Part shown: positions 56,745-64,000 of the stretch, piece after piece
Position numbering within the stretch: position 1 is the first letter of the stretch
How the letters are laid out: every line of letters begins with the position of its first letter
Assembly: GCF_008831285.2 (NCBI RefSeq)
Contig: NC_045143.1
Span: forward strand, 6,085,503-6,149,502
Direction of reading: 5' to 3'
Source: Nymphaea colorata
Lineage: Eukaryota > Streptophyta > Magnoliopsida > Nymphaeales > Nymphaeaceae
DNA length: 64,000 bases
Program-made: the position numbers and the translations under genes
The notes under the pieces: model-generated
What the model was told of the DNA's origin: nothing
The model's database searches: none
What the model saw: only the letters and a program-made list of their open reading frames with translations

Positions 56745-58124
56745 TCATATGTAGTGTTCTGGCTTCGGCAACCTTGGTTCAGGAACAGCAAGAAGCGGAA
56801 CAGCCTTCTTCATCACAGTTCCAAGCTTCTGGGCGAGGTCGAGCTTCTCTTCCTCAGGCACGCGCCAGTTGAAGGAATGTACCAGAGACGCTAAACAGTA
56901 GCCGACTATTCTCTCAGCCATGGCCATGCCGACACATATCCTCCTCCCCGACCCAAACGGAAAATAACGAAAATCTTTGCCGGTGAAGTCCCAGTGAGGT
57001 TCCCGCAGAAACCTCTCGGGATCGAAGTCCAACGGGTTATCCCAAAACGCAGGATCTCTATGAATTGCCCAGACATTGATGAAAACCGTTGTGCCCTTTG
57101 GGATGACGTAGTCGCCTACGCTGCAGGAGGAGCTAGGACAGTGGGGCACTAGCAGCGGCAGGACCGGGTGCAGGCGCAGCGTCTCTTTCACGACGGCTTT
57201 GAGATATTGTAGCTTCGGCACGTCCGACTCCTCTACTATGCTGTCAAGTCCCACTACCTCCTCCAGTTCTTTCTGTGCTTTCTTCAGTGTCTCTGCTTTC
57301 TGCAGCATTTCCGCCATTGCCCATTCCACCATGCTGGATGTTGTCTCTGTTCCGCCGATCACCATGTCCTGAGAACACTTCATTCATGTCATATATATAT
57401 ATATATATATATATACAGGTGAAAACAACAAATGCAGTTTCTTGAAGCCCGTTTTCAAATTAAATAAATGCTAGCTTGGAAAATTTCAAATCGGTTGACC
57501 ATCAGTTATGAACCCGAAAGCTGAAGGTTGTTGAACTTAACAAATTCAGAAAATGTAAAACATAAGAGAAGAAAGTTAAAATTCATAAGATCGATTAAAA
57601 ATACAATAAACAGGAATAAAGAATGATTCCTCGAAGGTATTTGGTAACAGGAATGCTGTATATTTTATCAAGTGCCTTATTCCCTAAATTTTTATCAAGT
57701 GCATTATACCCTTTTGGGAGATCTGTTAAAAAAAATTAATGTAGCACAATGGAACAGAGAATTACTCTTCAATGTTCAACCAACTCTAGAAAAAATTATT
57801 AATGACTACTAAATAACAATATGAGTGTAAAATAACGAAACTTGTTCATATATAAATCTATCTATTGGTATATAAATTTATCGGCAAGTTACTGGGAAAG
57901 TTGTCTCCTGCTTGTATGTATGTTTGGTTAGAACTGATTCTATTCTTACAAATTCAGCTGCGAGTCCAAGACTGATCTCAAATATGATCGAGAGCTAGAT
58001 AGCGATATGGTTCAAAAAACGCTAGATTCAAATCCATTCTGACCAGCTTAGGTCCCTCGTTTTAAGTGGTACCTAATGAAATTTTTAAAATCCCTAGTTA
58101 CACTTGGTAGTTAAAGAAAACTTG

Positions 58125-58178
<54 letters not shown>

Positions 58179-58576
58179 TATAGTGATTGGTGGAACCAGA
58201 TATAAGCCAACCTCTGATTTTGGCTTTTAAAATGTTTTTCATTTTTTGCAATCAAACTTAATAAGATCTTAAGAATGAGTTGATGCAAAACATATACTCA
58301 GTTGATCATTTGTTAAATTTTATGGTAATGTTTTTATGGTAAGAAAAAAATGTACAGCCTTCAAGACATTATAATAAAAAAATCAATATTTTTCATTAAA
58401 ACAACTTTAATCAAAACATGCTTTATATCAAAATAGTTTTTATAAACATAGTAAGATGTTTATATTTTATTTAAAATAGTTTTTTAACAAAAAATCAATG
58501 GGTCTGGTTTTTATCCTTGACCTAAATGTCTAGGTTTTGCCAATTTCTCTCTCTCTCTCTCTCTTTCTTCTATATA

Positions 58577-58629
<53 letters not shown>

Positions 58630-60035
58630 GTTAGAAAATCCTTAAAAAGTCAATTTTTTTAATGTCTAAAATGAACTTTATGATCCAACAAAGTACAGAC
58701 TATGGAGTATAAAATTTTATACTGTTCACCCCATAAAACATAAATTAAGAACGGCAGAAAAAGATAAACCTGGTTGGTAGCCAAAGTAAAATTATATGCA
58801 CAACCCATATGCAACATAAAGAAAAACTGAAATGCTCAATAATTCATGTAGTAGGATGGGAGCCAAATGAGGGGCAGTTGTCTCTTTCTCTGCCACAAAC
58901 TCATAGATATTTATATGTCCTTTCAAATTCATTACGGTGGACCCAAATGAGGGGCAGTTGCCTCTTTCTCTGCCATAAACTCATAGATATTTATATGTCC
59001 TCTCAAATTCATAGGATGGGCGATAACTGACAATGAGAAAAGGTGATAGATATTTTGTCACAAAAGTGATGGCGAGAGGAGATGACAATGGAATGCACGC
59101 ACCAGCAGTAATGCCTTCACTTGGTCCATGGTGAGCGCCGTCTTCTCATCCCCTTCCTCCTTCACTCTGAGAAGACAACCCAAGAAATCCTTCCCTTTAT
59201 CCACCATCTTCGATCTCGTCTCTATCATGGAGTTGATAATCCCATCAAAGTAAGCAAACACCGTGTCTGCATCTCTGTTCACACTTTGAAGATCAAGTCG
59301 CTCCAACGCCGGAAGTGCGTCCCCTATGTTAAGCCTCCCCAAAAGCTCCATGAGATCACCGATCAACCTCCTGAACCGAGCGCCGTCCTTCCTCAGATCC
59401 TCCCCTTCCTCAGCCGTATCTCCCCACAACATACCCGTTACGGTGCCGATCATGGCCACGAACACGTGCTCGCCTATATTCACCGGTTGACCGGACTTCT
59501 TGGAGAAGTCGGCCACGACCTGCCGGACGTCCCGCCGGCGCAGGTAGTAAAGCGTGTCCATGGCCGTGGTGCCGAGCAACTCCCGGACGCAGATCCGGCG
59601 CAGCATCCGCCAGGTTGGCCCATCAGAAGTCCAGACAATGTCCACACAGCCGTAGGATAAGCGCTGGGCGATGGCAGGCGGGTTTCTATTGGCGAAGACC
59701 TTGTCGTGCAACTTGAGCACTTGCTCCGCCAGGGAGGGCGAGCTGACGACCACGGCGAGCTTGGTGCCGAGGTAGACCCTGAGGATGGGGCCATAGCGGC
59801 CGGCTAGGTCTGTGAAATGTTCGTGGAGGTTGGGCTTCAGGGAGAGGAGGTTGCCGACGAGGGGCCAGCCGGGAGGCCCTGGAGGGAGGCGAGCGGAGCT
59901 TCTTGAGTGGAGCAGCCATGGGAGGAGGAGGAGGAGGAAAGGGATGAGCAGAGTGAGGACGTTTCTCGCAATCGCATCTCGGTCGTTGCTGGTTCGCCAC
60001 CACCACGACCACAGCCCCTCGTCGAGTGCCGCCAT
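56745..60035 (-). CDS. CYP706: Cytochrome P450, CYP706-like, gene B
   Basis: Same design as gene A: exon 1 59103-60035 (311 codons), exon 2 56745-57368 (207 codons plus stop), phase-0 GT-AG intron, 518 aa. The motifs are in identical positions: anchor about 25-43, PPGPPGWPLVGN, I-helix GGTETT (Glu in place of Asp), KETLR, DPERF, and the heme loop FGSGRRICVG with Cys456. Val after the Cys replaces the usual Ala of A and C and is tolerated in many P450s. Exon 1 differs most from A and C between residues about 180 and 290 (for example DFSKKSGQPVNIG and MLWGDTAEEGEDLRKDGARF). The donor is GTGCGT instead of GTACGT. The 1734-bp intron has TA arrays, an 80-bp tandem duplication and a TTTGGTAACA element. 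No inactivating change is seen; the retrotransposon lies outside the CDS in the 3' flank. Confidence 0.92.
57392..57413. repeat. (TA)n microsatellite next to the P450 B acceptor
   Basis: About 11 TA units beginning about 24 bp upstream (on the minus strand) of exon 2. The corresponding place in gene C has only 'atagatatatata'. Confidence 0.85.
58132..58182. repeat. (TA)n microsatellite in the P450 B intron
   Basis: TA array with one TG interruption. A second array lies at 58571-58630. Confidence 0.9.
58571..58630. repeat. (TA)n microsatellite in the P450 B intron, second array
   Basis: TA array with three TG interruptions, preceded by a CT tract (about 58543-58563). Confidence 0.9.
58860..59015. 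repeat. 80-bp tandem duplication in the P450 B intron
   Basis: 'ccaaatgaggggcagttg(t/c)ctctttctctgcca(c/t)aaactcatagatatttatatgtcct(t/c)tcaaattcat' occurs twice with a period of 80 bp (58863 and 58943). The few differences imply a fairly recent event. Genes A and C lack it. Confidence 0.9.
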
Positions 60036-61091
60036 TGTCTCAATTATTCGCTCTTCTTGCTTCCTCGTTTATACAAAAAAAAAAAAAAAAGCGGTGTATA
60101 TGGACCACCCAGAGGTTTTGGGCTTTGCTTGTAAAATATCGCGACGTGATTGTACTCTCTAGCGCGAAGCGTGTGGTTTTACACGTCACCTCTTGCACGA
60201 TTTTTCGTGCACAATGGTGAAAATGACCAAAATGTTTCCTTCAAAATAAATTTAAAAAAAAAAATCATAAGGGCAAGTTAAGATTGTAAAAAAGTAAAAA
60301 AAATTAAAATTATGCCTTTACAAATCTCTCTCTCTCTCTTTTCATGATATTTGTAAATTAATCCATAGCTGTTGAAATTAGTTGTGCAAAAGAAATACGG
60401 AGACAATGGTATTGTAATTGTGGTTTCTGCGGAATTATGGTTCGTATCATGCATCGCAGCTTGCATTGATAAATTCCTTTTATGTTGCCTTCCTTCCAGT
60501 TACTCCATGGATGCGTCTAGAAGAAGTTTGTTATCAGAAGTTTGTAGAAAATTGTAGAATCCTGAAACAAGCTGCAATTCTTCTAGCCAATCATTTGTAC
60601 CATGTTATTGCATAAACAAAAAAAAAGGGCAGGGCGGCGAGTGGGGAGCTCTTTTGGCTTTTATCTTGTGTTCTTTTCCTCGCCGTCTTATGCTCTGTTT
60701 TCTCATTCTTCTCTGTTTCTTATTAGCTCTCTTTCATATTAACTCAGCTAGTCTCTGTTATTTGGCCTTTCTCTGCATTCTTCCATCTTTTATTTGCCTT
60801 TTCTTACAATTGTTTTATGGCAATGAACAAGAAACCAATACTAACAATCTTATCAACAACCCTTCCCTCTCATCATAAAATCTCTTACATAAATAAACTA
60901 GGACTTGCACTAATGAGGCATATAGCGCCTGCCAGATAAACTTATTCTGGTCATCCCTGAAGGCTAGCTATCGACCAACCCTCTGAAGAAGATGCAGCGG
61001 AAAACTAAGAAAACAATTTTCACAAAATACAGATGTCTTCAGGTAAACATGACCAGTCTATATAATCATCTGACGCTTCAACTTCATGACT
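60036..61091. other. 5' flank of gene B and 3' flank of gene C
   Basis: A 'gtttatac' (TATAAAC on the minus strand) sits about 30 bp before the gene B ATG, next to a 16-bp A tract. 60690-61060 is the conserved P450 3' flank ('ctctgcattcttccatcttttatttgcc', 'atggcaatgaacaagaaacc', 'aacttattctggtcatcc'). Open frames here are not genes. Confidence 0.45.
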
Positions 61092-63637
61092 TCATACGTA
61101 CAGTTCTGGCTTGGGCAACCTTGGTTCAGGAACAGCAAGAAGCGGAACAGCCTTCTTCATCACAATGCCAAACTTCTCCGCGAGGTCGAGCTTCTCTCCC
61201 TCCTGCACACGCCAGTTGAAGGAATGTATCAGAGAAGCTAAGCAGAAGCCGACCATCCTCTCGGCCATGGCAATGCCGGCGCATATCCTCCTCCCCGACC
61301 CAAAGGGAAAATATCGGAAATCATTGCCGGTGAAATCCCAGTGGGTTTCTCTCAGAAACCTCTCGGGATCGAACTCCAAGGGATTATCCCAGCACGCAGG
61401 ATCTCTGTGAACCGCCCAGACATTGATGAAAACCCTTGTGCCCTTTGGGATGACGTAGTCGCCTACATTGCAGGAGGAGCTGGGGCAGTGAGGCACGAGC
61501 AGCGGCAGAACCGGGTGCAGGCGTAGCGTCTCTTTTACGACGGCCCTGAGATAGTGCAGCTTCGGCACGTCCGACTCCTCTACTATGCCGTCGATTCCGA
61601 CCACCTCCTCCAGTTCTCTCTGCGCTTTCTTCAGTATCTCTGGTTTCTGCAGCATTTCCGCCATTGCCCATTCCAGTGTATTGGATGTTGTGTCCGTTCC
61701 GCCTACCACCATGTCCTAGAAATACTTTTGTTCATGTCATATAGATATATATACAGGTGAAAATAACGCATGCAGTTTCTTGAAGCCCGTTTTTAAATTA
61801 AATGAATGCTAGCTTAGAAAGATTCAAATCGATTGACCATCGGTTGTGAATGAGAAAGCTGAAGATCCTTGACTTAGCAAATTCAGAAAATGAACGTAAG
61901 AGAAAAAAGTTAAAATTGAAAAGACGCATTTTCAAAATCTCATAAGCAGGAATAAAGAGTCACTCTTAAAAAGGTATTTGGTAACATGAATATTGTGTTC
62001 TATGAAGTGCTGTAAAGATCGGTTAATAAATACTTAAGAAGTGTTATATTAATCTATCTCCATTTTTATGATAGATTCATGAGATAGTTTCAAACTGTTC
62101 TATTTACCAAAATGCCCTAAATGTATTCCTCAACACATTCATAAAACAAGTATCCTTCTTATCACTACATTCACAGACCCCATTTTGAGTGGACCACTTC
62201 ACTACCCAATTGTGTCAAACCCCTTTGAGCTATGTGTTATGAAATAGACAATGACTCTTAATGTTCAACCATTTGAAGAAAAATTATTAATAGTGCATAT
62301 ATAATCTGTCTATTGGTATATAAATTTATTGGCAAGTTCGGCGGAAGTTGTCTCCGTCTTATATGTAAATTTGGTTAGAACTGAGACTGTTCTTACAAAT
62401 TCAGCCGCAAGTCCAAGATTGATCTCAAATATGATCGGAAAGCTAGATATCTATGGTACTCATGATCAGGTTGAACAAACGCTAGATCCAAACCTGCTTG
62501 TCCCACGTTTTAAGTGATAGCTAAGGAATCCAAGCAAAACAGACTTACTAGGAACTTAGTAGCGATTTCTCCCTTTCCGCTGCTTATATTTTTCCCTCAA
62601 TGTTGATCTTTCTTTAGGCGAACAAAACGCTAGAGAAACCAAATTCTAAAAGAATTGTTAAATAAAGAGATCGGAGAGAGGAGAAGACAATGGAGTGCAC
62701 GTACCATCAGTAATGCCTTCACTTGGTTCATGGTGAGCGGCGTCTTCTCATCCTCTTGCTCCTTCACTCTGAGAAGATAACCCAAGAAATCACTCCCTTT
62801 ATCCACCATCTTATATCTCCTCTCTATCATGGAGTTGATCATGTCATGAAAGTAAGGAAGAACCTTGTCTGCATCTCTATTCACACCTTGAAGGTCAAGT
62901 GGCGCCAACGCCGGAAACGCATCCCCCAAGTTAGGCCTCCCCAGAAGCTCCGTCAGCTCACCGACCAAACTCCTGAAACGAGCGCCGAGCTTCCTCCTCT
63001 CCTCCCCTTCCTCACCCGTCGCTCCCCACATCATACTCGTTATGGTCCCGACAATGGCCACGAACACGTGCTCGCCTATATTCACCGGCTCGCCGGACTT
63101 TTTATAGATGTCGGCCACGATCTGCCGGACCTCCCACCGGCGCAGGTGGTAAAGCGAGTCCAGGACCGTGGAGCCGAGCATCTCCCGGACGCAGATCCGC
63201 CTTAGCATGCGCCAGGTTGGCCCATCGGAAGTCCAGACAATGTTCACACCGCCGTAGGTTATGCGCGGGGCGATGGCAGGAGGGTCTCTATTGGCGAAGA
63301 TCCTGTCGTGCTCCCTCAGCACCTGCTCGGCCAGGGAAGGCGAGCTGACGACCACGGCGAGCTTGGTGCCGAGGTAGACCCTGAGGATGGGGCCGTAGCG
63401 GCAAGCGAGGTCGGTGAAATGTTCGTGGAGGTTGGGCTTCAGCGAAAGGAGGTTGCCGACGAAGGGCCAGCCCGGCGGCCCTGGAGGGAGGCGGGCGGAC
63501 CTTCTGGAAAGGAGCAGCCATGGGAGGAGGAGCAGGAGAAACGAGATGGCTAGAGTAAGGACGTTTCGCGCTACCGCATCTCGGTCGTTGCTGGTGCGCC
63601 ACCACCACGACCACAGCCCCTCGTCGAGTGCCGCCAT
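61092..63637 (-). CDS. CYP706: Cytochrome P450, CYP706-like, gene C
   Basis: Exon 1 is 62705-63637 (311 codons) and exon 2 is 61092-61715 (207 codons plus stop), with a phase-0 GT-AG intron of 989 bp, giving 518 aa. The start at 63637 is shared with A and B. The motifs are as in gene A: anchor about 25-43, LPPGPPGWPFVGN, GGTDTT, KETLR, DPERF and FGSGRRICAG with Cys456. The protein is clearly closer to A than to neighbour B. A 70-residue stretch of exon 1 (VFVAIVG to DKVLPYF) is identical in A and C. In contrast, the intron next to exon 2 matches gene B ('tgcagtttcttgaagcccgttttnaaatt', '(t)gaatgctagctt', 'tggtatataaatttat(c/t)ggcaagtt'). It differs from A at Asn in place of Lys in FTGNDF and at the C-terminal ELYV. 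Predicted functional. Confidence 0.92.
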
Positions 63638-64000
63638 TACTTTCTTGCTCCTCTTCCTCGGACCTCTTTACATGAAAAAAAACTTGACAGCACTTTTTTT
63701 TTTTTATTCGAAAAAGCTTGTAGTGAGTGCTGTTTAGTATTTAAAAAGTGACCAATAATTGGTTAGATCAACAGTTCACGGACACGTCTCTTATGAATTA
63801 AAAATATTAAATACACCTGGTTTCGTCCAGCAAGCAGGTTGAAAAAAACTTGGGCAAAATAAAAAGCATTGCATGACTTATGAAACTCATTGAATAGGCG
63901 CTCAACTTTTGAAAACAGCTTATACAAGACTGCCTACTAAAAGAAAAGATCAATTTTTGATACAAAATGATAAAAATGCTATTCACTAACAACTATTTCT
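63638..64000. other. 5' flank of P450 gene C; right part homologous to 50515-50660
   Basis: 'tttaaatac' on the minus strand near 63738-63746 is a weak TATA candidate about 100 bp upstream of the ATG. 63835-63990 repeats the segment at 50515-50660. No coding sequence to the window edge; the array may continue beyond it. Confidence 0.4.

Noticed and set aside
41838-63637. Metabolic gene cluster built around the P450s
   Set aside because: No terpene synthase, transferase or other pathway enzyme lies in the window; paralogous P450s alone are a tandem array, not a cluster of different steps.
1-64000. CRISPR arrays, prokaryotic operons, phage or plasmid functions
   Set aside because: The sequence is plant nuclear DNA with introns. 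The repeats present are microsatellites, tandem duplications and transposon relics without regular spacers.

Overview
The window is nuclear DNA of a flowering plant. The evidence is spliced genes with GT-AG introns, AT-rich intergenic sequence full of small transposon relics, and plant-specific families: a vacuolar processing enzyme, a jacalin-related lectin, a GNOM-type ARF-GEF and CYP706-type cytochromes P450. I cannot place the species. GC-rich first exons in the P450 genes would fit a monocot or an early-diverging angiosperm, but that is only a guess.

Layout. 1-6.8 kb: gene-free repeat land (MITE-like elements, a tRNA-derived SINE-like repeat, a 129-bp tandem duplication). 6.9-10.8 kb, minus strand: a complete 9-exon beta-type vacuolar processing enzyme (legumain) gene, 490 aa. 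10.9-28.2 kb: about 17 kb without a convincing gene. It holds a diverged segmental duplication (15.7-18.0 and 18.8-21.1 kb), a captured and chimeric gene fragment that includes a piece of the VPE 5' end (21.1-21.4 kb), an 80-bp TA tract and several repeat families. 28.25-30.06 kb, plus: a jacalin-related lectin gene whose first coding exon is just the ATG. 31.6-36.1 kb, plus: a two-exon GNOM-like ARF-GEF, 1396 aa. 37.5-41.3 kb, plus: a 7-exon gene for a small multi-pass membrane protein that I do not recognise.

41.8-63.6 kb, minus: a tandem CYP706-like P450 array. It has three intact genes (A 44.5-47.3, B 56.7-60.0, C 61.1-63.6 kb) with identical architecture: a 311-codon exon 1, one phase-0 intron, then 207 codons plus stop. 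It also has two relics of exon 2 (41.8-42.4 and 51.1-51.6 kb). A decayed Ty1/copia retrotransposon (51.9-56.6 kb) sits in the 3' flank of gene B, and a separate gag relic lies at 48 kb.

How the genes relate. VPE, lectin, ARF-GEF and membrane protein are independent housekeeping, trafficking or defence-type genes with no visible joint pathway. The P450s are a lineage-specific expansion, probably of specialised (terpenoid, phenylpropanoid or aldoxime-type) metabolism, and show signs of gene conversion. No terpene synthase or other partner enzyme is in the window, so I do not call a biosynthetic cluster. I found no wholly new molecular system. The best leads are the mosaic P450 genes, the unknown membrane protein, and the chimeric captured fragment.
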